This document shows positions 31,837 through 43,387 of a DNA stretch of 64,000 nt, piece by piece. The translations under genes were made by a program, and so were the position numbers. Source of the DNA: Margaritispora aquatica (Eukaryota; Ascomycota; Leotiomycetes; Helotiales; Discinellaceae). Each line of letters opens with the position of its first letter. Positions within the stretch are counted from its first letter, which is position 1. The notes under the pieces are model-generated. The model did not search any database. It saw only the letters and a program-made list of their open reading frames with translations, and was not told the origin of the DNA. The stretch lies in assembly GCA_007644065.1 (NCBI GenBank), contig VJWN01000002.1, positions 2,443,831 through 2,507,830 of the forward strand. The letters are read 5' to 3'.

Positions 31837-34491
31837 ATGGCTGCAATTGACTTTCTTTCAATCACTTCCTCGCCACCAAGGGAGCTCTTCAACCTCGACA
31901 TGTCCTCCTCGCCTCCATTGCCATCGCTGGCCGAATTAGTGCAGAGGAGACCTGGGGCTATGAAAAGTGGCAGCCGACCAACCCCAATTCCTGCGACTGC
32001 AAACCTGTCCTTTAACAGTGCAGCATCACTTCTTAAATCGACCACAAATTTTTCACAAGGCATTGATACGATTCGTTCACCCATGCTCGAGTCAGATAAG
32101 GAGCCAAAGACAGAGCTTGAGCAAGTGACATCCGCGAAGCCAAAACCACGTAAGGTCGTAACAAAAAATAAACCGGAGGATCGAAACGAAACAGCAATCC
32201 TTAGGAAAACTGCTGTCAAGCCCAAGAACACCGAAGGTATTACAGCCACCCTAGAGCCAGAGCAGAAACAAAAGCCGAAGAAGCCAAGGAAATCGAGGGC
32301 AAAGAAGATACTGGAAGGTGATGTGATAGATGGGCAGGAGAAAGCTGCGGTTCCTCAAAAACCACGAGCCAAGAAAGCAGAGAAGAGTGCAATATCGGAA
32401 GATGTACCTAAAGAAAAGCCAGCACGGAAGCCGAGGGCGAAGAAAGCAGATTCGAATGATACGCAACCAAAACTGCCCAAAGGCAAAGTCACCAAGGTGA
32501 CGGCGAAGTCTAAGTCTACTGAAGCTCTATTGCCCAAGATCGACCCATTTATAGACGCTGCGGGATTCGGATTGGCTGATGCCGTTAGACGGAGAGTTAA
32601 TTGGACACCTCCTCCACCCGATGCTGGAAGTCTCTTAATTACAGCACAGGATGATGAAATTACCGGAACTGTATTGGCTTCGGGGAGCTCTGTTACCACT
32701 TCAAGTGGCAAAGCGAGCTTCACAGACCTGATAGGTAGCTTTAGTTTTGCATTACCAGACGAGCCAATCTCTAAGAAGTCTTCGGTTCGCGCTGCGACTA
32801 ATAAACGGAAACTTATTGAACTTGTCAAAACAAGTATTGCAGCACCTAGTAATACTTCCCCAAACAAGGAAAAGGCACCAAGGAAGAAGGCTAGGACAAT
32901 CACTGAACAAGCCACGTCTGCCTATCTCGATGTTGAAGATCAAGAGCTCCCTTTCAACCCTGCACCTCTATTACAGTACCTTTCCAAAGATATATTAGAC
33001 CAGACAACGATTGACGGTTTCAAAGTGCCTTCTAAGTCGCGTAGTAAATGTCCTGTCAAAGGTCAACCCAAGGCGAAGAAGGGTAGTGCGCAGGCACCAA
33101 TTCTTCTTTCTCCTGAGTCTGCATTGAAACAAGCACGAAATCAAGATTACGTTTTTGGTACTTCGAGTCAGCTTGCCCGAGAAGATTCTCCCACATTACT
33201 TCGAGATTTGCATGAGGCTATGCAGGCATCAAATGAAGCAGACGGAATTGATGATTTTCTAGAAGACTTGAATCAGCTAGACTTCCCAGTCCCAACCAGA
33301 AAATTAGCAGTGGCTGCAAAGAGAAACCTATGGTCTGCGGCAGCTCGTGATTCTGGTGGAGAATTGATGGAAGTTGAGATGCTCGATCTTGCGAATCCTT
33401 CCCCAGTAGCTGCAGGGACGTCCCATTCCAAGGTCACTACTACTGTCCCACCGTTGGAAGCTATCGACAACAGGTGGCACGATGTTGACGCTGACGATCC
33501 ACAGCCGCAGAGATGCATAATTTCTTCCAATGACGTCGTAGAGAAAGGAGTAGTAGGGACAAATATTCATGGGCCATCGAGCAGGCCGCAAAACAAACAA
33601 GTCCCCAAAAAATCACCTTCCAAAATACACGTGGCTCGCGACCCGGAGCCTTCAAAGAAACCCCAGACTATTGAAAAATCAGTTGCAACAGGAAGGCTGA
33701 AAATGCCAGACTTCTCAGAGTATCCAACTGCTAGGTTGGAGAAAGAAATTAAGTCATATGGCTTCAAGCCAGTGAGAGGCAGGAATCAGATGATTGCGTT
33801 GATGCAAAAGTGCTGGGAGGGTAAGCATGGAGGTGTGCTGGAAGATTTAGACACCAACACAGCCCTCATTACACCAGCATCATCTAGGCCACCGCCGTCG
33901 AGTCAGGCTCCTGCTGCATCTCCGAAACGTCCTCGTGGACGTCCTAAGAAAGACGTTGGCTTGGCATTGCCACCGAAAGATAAGAAGATTCCGAAAAGTA
34001 GGGCAAACAACACCGTTTCAAGTTTGGAAATGGATAGTGATATACCATTATTTCAGATTAGGACTCCCAAAAAGTCGACGAAGAGAAGGAAAGGTCCGCT
34101 AGAGGATATTGAGGATCCCGACGGTTCCTCGACCCCATCTCCGCCTCACCGTCAAGCTTCTCAAGCTGGCACTCTTCAGCTTTCTGGAGACATTGATGCC
34201 GATCTCTCGCCAAATTCGCTTCAAAACCTACTTTTTAAACACATTTCGCGTGCTGTGACAGGTGCCTCAGCAGGGACAGATTCCAAGACACCAAGTTGGC
34301 ACGAGAAGATCTTGCTCTATGACCCTATCGTTCTTGAAGACTTGACAGTCTGGCTGAATACGGGTGCACTGGGCAAAGTAGGCTGGGATGGCGAAGTTGA
34401 CCCAAAAGAGGTGAAGAAGTGGTGTGAAAGTAAGAGCATTTGCTGCTTGTGGAGGGAGAACTTGAGAGGTGGGGCTAGGAGTCGTTATTGA
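31837..34491 (+). CDS. SLX4: Structure-specific endonuclease subunit Slx4
   Basis: An intronless 884-residue protein. The start at 31837 (MAAIDFLSITSSPPREL) is chosen because fungal Slx4 proteins open with a short SSPP-rich segment; in-frame ATGs at 31717 and 31816 would add up to 40 residues. The N-terminal half is disordered and full of K/R-P-K/R motifs (AKKILEGDVIDG, PRAKKAEKS). A SAP-like motif is seen in DFSEYPTARLEKEIKSYGFK followed by PVRGRNQMIALMQKCWEG. The C-terminal conserved domain, LYDPIVLEDLTVWLNTGALG then VDPKEVKKWCESKSICCLW, is the Slx1-binding CCD. Slx4 activates the Slx1 GIY-YIG nuclease for cutting of branched DNA in replication and recombination repair. An AT-hook-like RPRGRPKK lies just upstream of the last third. 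Confidence 0.93.
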   Translation: MAAIDFLSITSSPPRELFNLDMSSSPPLPSLAELVQRRPGAMKSGSRPTPIPATANLSFNSAASLLKSTTNFSQGIDTIRSPMLESDKEPKTELEQVTSAKPKPRKVVTKNKPEDRNETAILRKTAVKPKNTEGITATLEPEQKQKPKKPRKSRAKKILEGDVIDGQEKAAVPQKPRAKKAEKSAISEDVPKEKPARKPRAKKADSNDTQPKLPKGKVTKVTAKSKSTEALLPKIDPFIDAAGFGLADAVRRRVNWTPPPPDAGSLLITAQDDEITGTVLASGSSVTTSSGKASFTDLIGSFSFALPDEPISKKSSVRAATNKRKLIELVKTSIAAPSNTSPNKEKAPRKKARTITEQATSAYLDVEDQELPFNPAPLLQYLSKDILDQTTIDGFKVPSKSRSKCPVKGQPKAKKGSAQAPILLSPESALKQARNQDYVFGTSSQLAREDSPTLLRDLHEAMQASNEADGIDDFLEDLNQLDFPVPTRKLAVAAKRNLWSAAARDSGGELMEVEMLDLANPSPVAAGTSHSKVTTTVPPLEAIDNRWHDVDADDPQPQRCIISSNDVVEKGVVGTNIHGPSSRPQNKQVPKKSPSKIHVARDPEPSKKPQTIEKSVATGRLKMPDFSEYPTARLEKEIKSYGFKPVRGRNQMIALMQKCWEGKHGGVLEDLDTNTALITPASSRPPPSSQAPAASPKRPRGRPKKDVGLALPPKDKKIPKSRANNTVSSLEMDSDIPLFQIRTPKKSTKRRKGPLEDIEDPDGSSTPSPPHRQASQAGTLQLSGDIDADLSPNSLQNLLFKHISRAVTGASAGTDSKTPSWHEKILLYDPIVLEDLTVWLNTGALGKVGWDGEVDPKEVKKWCESKSICCLWRENLRGGARSRY

Positions 34492-35198
34492 TGTGAAATT
34501 TTGTGATGCTATGATACCACGAACTCAGTTTTTTGTATAAACAGTTGTTGGTTTAGAAGTGTAGTTTGGCTACGTATATGAATACCCAGGGCTTTCTTTT
34601 TGTGGTTACAAACTCAAGATCTCTCAACCTGCCTCTATCGTGAAGCCCTTGTTGTGAAACTAATTGTTACACACCCTCACATGTGCGTAATATTACGGTC
34701 AGAGAAGGTCAAGAATAACGACACAGTTGCTCCTCGTTCGATCTCGATGATCATGTGCTAATCGTTTGGAAGACTTCAAAGTGCGGAAATGAGCTTGAGG
34801 TAATTGCCCAACCCAAGTGATATAAGTCCGAAGTGATTTTCATCCACCCACAATCACCTTTTCATCCACAGGCACATCATCTACCTATATCCCTTTGCTC
34901 TCGAACTTATGATCTGAATCGGCACTCATGGGCTTTAGTTCGGAGGCGTAACTTCGCTGGGAAAAGGCCGTTGCGGAGCCGAAAGATCTGGAAGATTACA
35001 TTAAATGCATGCGAAATACACACTCTACACTTTGTCTTGAATGAGTTGCTGTTCGTGGCTGAGTCATATATTATGCTTACGAGGAGTGTAGGGAAAGCCC
35101 AAGGTATGCAGATTACCAGTGCAGTTCCCAGTTATTTTGTTAGAAGATATAGTGTGAGTTGGTGTTTCATAGTGTCATTGGGATGGATATATTAATAT

Positions 35199-35246
<48 letters not shown>

Positions 35247-35534
35247 AGGGAATACATTTATACGTTTTTTTGTACCACTGTGGCAATCTTGGAGAACACC
35301 AGACAGAGGCTTACTTGATGTGTGATACTAAGCCAGAAGCTCCATGAGGTAGGTGTCCGTATAGTTGCTACTAAAATATCGTGTGGCCGCTAAGTTAGCT
35401 TCATATAATTCATGTTCATTCAAAAGTTAAGACATTAACTATTTCGCATTACACATTAAACATTACCACCACCCACCATTCCCGTCTCACCTTTTCCTCG
35501 ACCATCTAAACCATTAATCAACCACATACCGACC
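34492..35534. other. Convergent intergenic region with GA microsatellite
   Basis: About 1 kb between the 3' ends of SLX4 and the membrane protein gene. It contains a GA tract at about 35199-35244. The plus-strand open frame 34833-35195 has no recognisable content. Confidence 0.45.
35199..35244. repeat. GA dinucleotide microsatellite
   Basis: About 46 bases of nearly perfect GA with one ACA interruption at about 35208-35210. Seen directly. It could be used as a polymorphic marker and has no coding content. Confidence 0.95.
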
Positions 35535-37187
35535 TCAAACCCCCTTACTCACAGTCTCAAACCCCCCGAAAACCACTGCCTTACCAGACACATTGACGAA
35601 CCCTGACCCCAACGACTCCACCAACAGATACTGCTCTCCCAAATTTTCCGGCGCGCCATATGGCTTCGCATACACTATATCCAGTGATGCTATTCCCTCT
35701 ATTTCGGGATGATTGCCGAGGGCATCGACTGATACGCTTCTGTTCCAGCGTTCGTTCCAAGTCGAGGCGGCGATGAGACCGGGTGTTGTGATGGCGGTAG
35801 GGAAATTGCGAAGTGGGTTGGGGTCTGGAAGTGGGTGTTAGTTGATGGAGTAAGATAGGAGGAAAGGAGGTAGCGGAGCGGAATGGAATGGGAGGAGGAT
35901 GGTTAAGACGGTGCGTACCATATGCGGTGAAATTCGCTGAAGTGGTATTTCTGCTCATGCCGAGGGGGACAGAGGATGCGACTTGGTTCACGCGATTGTT
36001 GGAGATGTAGTACAGCAAAGGCACGGTGATGTTCTCGTAAACATGTGGAATGACGGCTGTGAGCTTGCTCATGCTTGCGTTCAGATAACTCGTGGTTGTT
36101 GCCATTTTCTGAACTGTAATCGAGTTAAAAAGATGGACTATAATATGGGAAGTCGTGTATTTCTCACCTCTATGCCAACCCACATTGCGCGTATACATGA
36201 TCCTACAGAGGTGCCCATGGGCGTCGCCGTAATAGACGTTGATCTCCTGGAATCCTGCGGGATCGTTTGGGTACGGTTCAGCGACCGCGGCTGCAAGTGG
36301 TGCTCTGATGTCACGAACTCCCGAGGCTAGGATGGAAGGTGAAGTAGAGGTTAAATTGGAATCGAGCGAAGATTGACTTCGAATTTCAAAGAGGTAGGTT
36401 AAGCCTGCTGTGCCTGGCGCAAAGTGATAGATTCTTGGACCTTCAGAAGGCACGTAGATTGCAGATAGTGAAGTTGGTGATGAGTGGTTGGAGAGCTCGC
36501 GTACGGTGGTGAATGTTGATAATGGGGATGGATAGTTGAAGTCGTCGATGCCGTAAGGAAGACTGAAGATTACTTCATTGAGAACATAGTTGAACTGTCT
36601 TTCTGAGAAGTAATAGAGATAAATTCGCTACAAAGGTCAGTAAGTAATGATAGAGAGGCAATGACTTATATTACCGCGCCAGGACTGGTCGAATTTGAGG
36701 AGCACACAGCCGTCAAATTTGTCCCCGACATCGGTTTTGCATCACCTGTCATGTTTAAACTTGTTGTGACATGGTCGCTGCCGGGAATGCTAGAGGGGCG
36801 ATTTCGGAATTGTCCTTTGATATTGATGGTGCTTGTGTTGGTCTGGTAGAAAATGAAGGAACCAGCTCCGCATTCAGCTGATGCTAAAGAGGTTGTATTC
36901 TCTAGCGACCTGAAGTTTTGGAGTTTGGCCGCTGCTTCTGCTCGTGTTTTCGCATTACTGGCAACAACCCCACCTGTTACGGCTCCTATTATGGCAACAG
37001 TGCCTACGATGAGCCATATCAACCAGGTTTTGTGTCTTTGCCAAAACGACCTCTGAGGTGTGGCATTTCCCTTCTCTGGAAGATGCGTATATACCGGAAG
37101 GACTTCGTCTGGAGATGTCTTAACTGCAACTTTGGGGTTTACAACTTTCTCGTAAGATGGAGGTTCATCCTCAGGAGATTGATTCAT
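35535..37187 (-). CDS. Single-pass membrane protein with extracellular lectin-like domain
   Basis: A 485-residue protein from exons 36675-37187, 36168-36627, 35919-36113 and 35535-35824, all in frame. The start at 37187 opens a cytosolic segment with a PPSYEKV motif (a PPxY WW-domain/ubiquitin-ligase binding site). One membrane helix follows (TWLIWLIVGTVAIIGAVTGG, about 54-77), then a large outside domain with many NxS/T sites. Repeated short sheets such as IYLYYFSERQFNYVLNEVIF, IYHFAPGTAGLTYLFEIRSQ and EINVYYGDAHGHLCRIMYTR recall fungal fucose-specific-lectin beta-propellers, but I cannot confirm the fold. The second intron (36114-36167) is 54 bp and free of stops, so retention would add 18 residues. 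Function is unknown; cell-wall sensing or glycan binding is inference. Confidence 0.75.
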
Positions 37188-38617
37188 GATAGTTGAAGAT
37201 GTAGGAATTGTTATTGATTCGCTTAGTTGCCGATTTGAGCCCAACACCAATTATTTTCAGATTTCTAGATGTGATTAGAAACAAATCACAAAGGAGCAAA
37301 ACATAAAATCTCATGCGGTTTATTCACAACACTTCTGCGATGAGATGGGATTTGGGGTCTTGATAATGATGGTTGTGAGGCGGGGAAAGCTGGGCATTTG
37401 GGCTGTGCTAATCGTCTTGGCATGTTGGCCAAGCTCGTAGCCAGAAAGTTTTAGGTCAAACAAGCACAACAAGCACAACAAGCACTACGAATCATGTCAA
37501 CGCTCAGCTTCCAAGCAGCGAAGGATCTGACATCGATTGTCAACATCTTGGATTTTGACAATCGCAACGATAACTAGTGACGACGCCTTGCTTGGCGAAG
37601 ATCTACGTCTTTAGTCCGAGGTTCATGATAGGGCAAATGTTATGAGTGAAGACCAACAAACACAAGGTTCAGTCTTGAGATCTTAAGACTCGTTCCTAAT
37701 GATTATGGAAACAATTGAGCTGATATAAGCTAGCATGCTAGCTGCCCTGTCGACATATGTGCGGCCGCAGTGCTCTTAATTCACAAATCAACAAAGGCGA
37801 TGAAAAAGATAAAAGAATAACAACAATGGATTCGTACCTGCCCTTTTCATATCCTCTGCAGACATTACTTAAAGCACAATTGCACCCACAAGCTAGATCA
37901 GAATCGCAACAGCAAGAATGGAGATACGCAGTATGACACTAAGTGACAGACACATCCAATATAGCGGAAAGGATATCCTAACAGTACTTTATTTAATTCT
38001 CTTCTTCTCAAGAATTGGCATTCTAGAATACGTGCCAATATAGTCTGTAACTCCTCGAGAACTTCTCGGTGTGTCGATATCTAGGATTCTTGTGTGCAAA
38101 CCTCTCCTCGACTATCCAGCTATATGCATCAGCAAGTAGCAAGGAAATACCAGCTGAAACCCAATGGCTGAACAGTATCCACGGAAAATAAGACTAGAGA
38201 AGAAAGATAAGATCCCAATTCCGCGAATACCTATTCACGTTGGAATCAGGTCGTAGTAGACAAGGGTTCTCGGACCCGATGGAGTTTCTTCTCTGCATCA
38301 AGCGCAGTACCAGATCATCGACAACTGCTTTGGCAGATCTGCTCGAATTATAATGCCCCACTTGGAGTAACGAAATCCAAAAGAATGATCGCATAGGCAA
38401 GAATCGAGAAGTTGAGGAAGATGACCAACAAGAAATCCGCTAAGCACACGAGGTGCGCATTTAGTAAAATCACCCCCTTTACAGCCGAGACATGGAACTG
38501 GAAACTGTGCCTCGAAAACGCATGAGAGCTCTCGACGACAAGGTCTATTTTTCAGATTCCAACGTCACACCTATTATCTCGCATTTCTAATTCATCACCC
38601 ACGCATTCTTCCAGCTC
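37188..38617. other. Large intergenic region
   Basis: About 1.4 kb. A perfect 16-bp palindrome (AGCTAGCATGCTAGCT) lies at 37728-37743, and a 9-bp unit, CACAACAAG, is repeated three times near 37457-37483. The minus-strand open frame 38194-38400 is not recognisable. No gene is seen. Confidence 0.4.
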
Positions 38618-39601
38618 TCAATAGGAAAATTCCGCCGGCGCCGTACTATTCGTCCACGGCGTAGCAGGCAAATCAGGGAAGATGTATTTCCCCTTCTCAA
38701 TAGCCTTCACAATCGTTTGATTTCCACTGGTAAACTCCTTTGCCTCCTTGACGCTCTTCTCCATCAGCTCGCTGACCATGTTGCCAAATAGCATCGCGCC
38801 ATTGGCATTCAGATGCGTGTAGTCCGTCGGTATCAGGTTGTACGTTGCTGACATGTTCCTGCCGATGGCGTTGGCGTAGGCCGTCGACGCGCGGTTGAGG
38901 TCAATGTACGCGACGTGCATGGCTTTTGCAACGGCGATGGTTGCGTTGACTTGTGGGATGAGGTCCTCGACTACGACCTCTGAAGCGTTGAATCTTCGGC
39001 GCGTGAGTGAGGTTACGAGGATCTGTGGTGAGGTAGGTGAGTTTCGGTTTCTTGTTTTCAGAGATATGGAAAAAGGAATAGTTAGTGCTTACTGGTATTC
39101 CACCGGCTCCTTGGACATCTAGTACCATTTGCTTCAGGTTGCTCTTAAAGAGGTCGACGCTGATGTTTTTCGCGGGCTTCTGGTCATTATGTCCAAACTA
39201 CTCTTTCGTCAGTCTCTTCGCACTTCTTCCCATATCCTCTATTCCTCTTCAATACACAAACATACCTGTATGGTAACAAATGCCTCATAATCCAGCCCAA
39301 CCGACTTGTTCACCTGCGCCAACACTCTTCCCCAATCACCACCTGCACGGAACGAATTCGTATCCGCTCCATTATGTCCATAGTTCATGCCAAACGATCC
39401 ATTCTTGATAGTAGTCAAGAAGCCATTTCCCCACCCACCGCCCCCAACAGCGGTTTGGGCAGTCGTACTATCGCCTGCTAAGAAGAAAGCAGCTTTCTTA
39501 TCGCAGTCTTCCTTGTGGCCTGGCTTGTTTCCTTGCTTGTTTCCGGTTGGGAAGGCCATTGTGCTCGCAAGGAGTGTGCTGAGGGTGAGAAGGAGCTGCA
39601 T
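38618..39601 (-). CDS. Rhamnogalacturonan acetylesterase-like SGNH hydrolase (CE12)
   Basis: A 281-residue secreted protein from exons 39266-39601, 39093-39197 and 38618-39022, all in phase 0. It opens with a signal peptide (MQLLLTLSTLLASTMAFP). The SGNH/GDSL signature is complete: nucleophile Ser45 in FFLAGDSTTAQ, the Gly of GGWGNGF with NGADTNSFRAGGDW nearby, Asn in FGHND (113-117) and the Asp214/His217 pair in PTDYTHLN. This arrangement matches fungal rhamnogalacturonan acetylesterase, which removes acetyl groups from galacturonate residues of the rhamnogalacturonan I backbone so that other enzymes can cut it. The neighbour about 1 kb away on the same strand is a GH28 enzyme of the same polymer. 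Five NxS/T sites suggest glycosylation. Substrate specificity is inferred from family. Confidence 0.9.
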
Positions 39602-40631
39602 CTTGAAGATCGTTGGACTTATGAACGGATATCACGAAATATTTTGGGATTACAGCTACGATTATATACTCAATTCCCCATTTGCAAAGCTGGCCAGCTC
39701 GCAGTATTCATCACTTCCCCAGGATAAAATCGCACCTCCACCAAATCCATCTTGGCTCCTCTAACTCGCCACCTCCAAGACGGATTCTCTCGATGCACCG
39801 CACGCACAACCCCACCATGCGGAACAAATTTCTCCACCATCTCGTGATTTGCTCCATTGCTCCATTTGCCCATTATACACCTATCTACCTAGGTACTTTA
39901 CTCTGCAGATTGAGCAAGGAGGGGTCACGGCCAAACTCACTCGTGACCTAATCCGAATACCGCCAAATCTATCCCTTTCGCCGTGATCTATAGTGTTCTA
40001 TATACCGTGCGTGATGTGGGCCTGCAACAAGCATGTAGACAGGCATCTAGATGAAAGTTTGCGGACTCGGCGGGATTTCGCCCGAATTACTATGTACCTG
40101 CGGTAGATAAAACGTGGACGTGGAGATACCCCGTTACCCCGTTACCCCACGATCTGTGAAATCTCGCCTAAATGCCATGCGCTCTCCGAGATGAGGTCGA
40201 GAAATGCGAGGATGTCTCTGCAAGATGTGAGATGAGATCTTTTAATGTCATGGGATTTGAATTATAGCGGCATTTGTCCCGAGCGTGAAAATTGGGTTTT
40301 ATCTACGTATCTGACGTAGGGGGAAGCTTGGAGAATTCGGTCGTGGCTCTGCACTGGCTTATATGGCAATACTCATTGCGAAGACTTGACCATTATTCTA
40401 CAACATTTTGTTTCTGTTAGTTTTCGCTTTTATGCCTCAAAATTTACCGACACATACCGGTAAGTGTGGTTCAATACATTCGCAGTTGTAAGAAGGTGTC
40501 TCATTTCATAGGAATCTCGCTTAGCAAAAGTTTCTGGCACAAAATTCAAGCACAACTTTTTTCCATTCTAATGTTATAACAGACATATCCCCTTCTGCTT
40601 TGGAGCCACCTAACAAACAACCACTCCGGAA
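39602..40631. other. Intergenic region between the pectin-enzyme genes
   Basis: About 1 kb holding the promoter of the acetylesterase gene and the 3' region of the GH28 gene. Open frames 39670-39951 on both strands are unrecognisable. An 8-bp unit (CCCCGTTA) is directly repeated at 40129-40144. No gene is called. Confidence 0.4.
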
Positions 40632-42091
40632 TCAAGCACAAGTGAATCCTGAGTAATTGATCAAGTTCGAGCAGCTATACCTCGACAATTGCGCACCAGA
40701 CGTCGCGTTCTTGATATCGAAGTTCTTCAGCACGATGTTCGGGCACTTGATCGCAGCACACTTCATGGTCGCGACATTGCTAACGAGCGAGGTGCCGGAG
40801 AGCCCATCGACGGTGTAGTTCCGGATCTGGAAGTGTGACGAGGTGCAGTTCCCTACAACACCCGAGAAGGTCGTGCATTGTCCGAGGACGAAGGGCGCAT
40901 CGCGAGAGCCGGTGATGGTTGAGTTGGTCATGACTACATTCGAGGTGACTGGTTTGGTTAGCTGGCTGGTTGGTTTCGGGGAATAATGGATTGGGGTACA
41001 TACAGCCGAGACCGCCACCACCTCCGTTGGGTGGGTAGCCTACTTGCTCGCCTGTCCAGGTCTTGACGTAGAGCTGGGAAAGGTCAGTTTTTGTGTATTC
41101 AATGTGTATTTTGAGCTTACAGCATGCAGAGTCTTCACGAATTTCACTCTGGTGACGAAGATTCGCTCAATGGTCTCATAAGCACCGATGTATTGGCCAA
41201 TACTTCCAATTGCAACACCAAGGCCACGGTAGAAGGTGCAATCTCTGATGATCATATCAGTTGAGTTGGCCTTGAACGAAATGCTGTCATCTCCGTTATC
41301 GACGATCCAGTTTGAGAATGTCAGATTGGAGGAGAAGAATGTGTCTGCTCCATCGGTGTTGCCTGATTTCCAGTTAGTACGAGCCCAAAGCTAACGCAGA
41401 AAAACTTACGAGCAGGGTTGCTGTTACTAGTCGAGCTGTTGACATAGATGGAGTCAAAGAACGTGGCCGTAGAGTTAATGATAGACATGGTCCTACCTCA
41501 CATTAGCTTCGCTAAATAAAACCTCAGACTCAAACATACCACATCTGACTTTGAACGAATCTCAGACCTTTTACGCAGGAATTGGTCAAGGCCAAGGTGA
41601 TTCCATGCGGTCTTCTCGGATAATTCGAGGCGCCTTTCACGAAATCGTACCAAGTCTGTCCGTTACCATCAAGAGTACCGGTGCCATAACCGTTGATTTT
41701 CATGTTGTCACCACCAAGGATCCAAGCTGTGGACTGGTTTTGGTAGCCAACAGGCAAAGAAGCACCAAGCCAGTATGTGATGTTCTTGGACCACTGTATG
41801 GACTGTCAGCACAAGAATATGGTGGGGTGAACGAAAAAGACTTACGACCATGGTTCCAAGGATATCAAGGTCCACACTTTTGAGGCCAGTGATTTGCATC
41901 ACGGAATTGATGTAATACGTAGTATTAGTCAAAATGACCTTTCCCTTGTGCAAATTGCACTCAGCAAAAGCCGACACAATCGCAGGCGCATCGTCAATTG
42001 TGCTGGACCCAGAAGCAGGAACCGTGCATGTCCATTGTCTACAAGAGACCTGGAGACAGAGTAACAAAGGAGCCAAGAATGAAAGACGCAT
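40632..42091 (-). CDS. GH28 exo-acting pectinase, alpha-L-rhamnosidase (RgxB)-like
   Basis: A 403-residue secreted protein from six exons: 41846-42091, 41540-41793, 41410-41492, 41121-41362, 41004-41073 and 40632-40948, all in frame. A signal peptide (MRLSFLAPLLLCLQVSC) is followed by the right-handed beta-helix of GH28. Catalytic acids are in NTDGAD (196-201) and DNGDDS (216-221), a splice joining R to NTDG exactly. The usual GHG motif is replaced by GLGVAIGSIG (241-249) and the RIK position by VKTWTG. These changes, and CTTFSGVVGNCTSSHF near the end, are what I remember from Aspergillus RgxB-type enzymes, which release rhamnose or rhamnogalacturonan units from chain ends, rather than endo-polygalacturonases. 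Its neighbour is a rhamnogalacturonan acetylesterase. Exact substrate is inference. Confidence 0.88.
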
Positions 42092-43387
42092 TTCGAATAC
42101 TTGTTGGTGAGTGTAGCGAGATCCAAAGCTTCTCCAGGGCAGGTTCAACTTTTATCATGCCTCCTCGCCGTGTTTTCTATCGAGATCTCCATTGGATAAT
42201 AGCATCGCTCCGAGCATGTCACTCGGCTAAGTTCCTCATAGGGCAAATGGAGATTGAAGGGACATCATCAGCCTCAATACAGGTCGAGTATTGGTTGCCG
42301 GCCCCCGAAATGCTGGGGAGTGGGTTGAAGAGCACAAGTCCGGGGGGTAAAAGTATGGGGCTCGGGAATGCGGGGTACTGCAATTTTCCGCCACTCGCGA
42401 TGGAGTTTGATACCTTGTGAGTTTTTCACCTGGAACAGTTTTTATTCTACATACTCAAAAGAGATGCCATAACAGCATTCTCCATAGCGGAGAGCTCACC
42501 TACTATCTCATCATTTTAATCCTTAAAAACAAGGCTTGTGCGAAGACAATACCCAAGTCTCGTTACAACACTCTCGCTTAACTTGCAAAGATCAAAGTCA
42601 AAGTCCGTGTTTAAGTACTTTGAAGGTGCAACTTGTGTTCTCAATCTACCAGCGACTTCTAGCCATTGGCTTTCATGAAGACAAGGAAGAACAGCCAATC
42701 ATGGGTACTGAATGTCAAAAGCTTGTTTCTCTTGCGAGATGCGATTGAGAGTTTGAAGTGCCTGTGCCTGCATTACCTCATCGATCAAGAGAGTTTGCAA
42801 CCGCAGTTGATGCCCGTTCGGCCGAGCATTCTAGTACGCATATCCCTATAAAATAGAGGTATGAGTAAGATAAATGAGAAACATCGCATACTAGTCTGAA
42901 CCGTAATCATGCATGCGAATCGAAATCTCCATGTTGGGCATAGTCACCAACAAGTCTTTAGAGGCGTGTCAAGGTCTGCAAAGTGCAAGTTATAGATACT
43001 CTACTAGAGAAAATCAAAATCGAGTAGTCCAAAAGCACGTTGATATTTCCATACCTTGAGCTTTGTTTTTGCTTTTGACACAACCACGAAAATACGCACG
43101 CACCATCGGCAGCTGCAAATTATCACTATATCACAGAAAACTTACCGAGAAGACAAATCAACATGAAACACTCGAAATCAAACAACCATGACAGGAGTTC
43201 AATCGGTACATACAAAGGCATTGAAGTCATGTTTTATTTCCGAAATTGAGGGTCGGCACGTGCCGACTAAGTGCCGTTGCCCACACTACCTACCTTAAGG
43301 TAGCACAAAAGCAAAACAAAATGTGAAACCTCTCGAACATTTCTATCTTTGCCAAAACGATATTGACAAACAAAAGGCAAAAGGATT
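42092..43387. other. Intergenic region
   Basis: About 1.3 kb upstream of the GH28 gene, containing its promoter. Open frames at 41998-42420 (plus) and 42516-42698 (minus) are unrecognisable. No gene is seen. The region ends at the tRNA-Arg gene. Confidence 0.4.

Noticed and set aside
35199..35244. GA tract as a regulatory GAGA element
   Set aside because: It lies between two convergent 3' ends, so a promoter role is unlikely. It is annotated as a microsatellite only.
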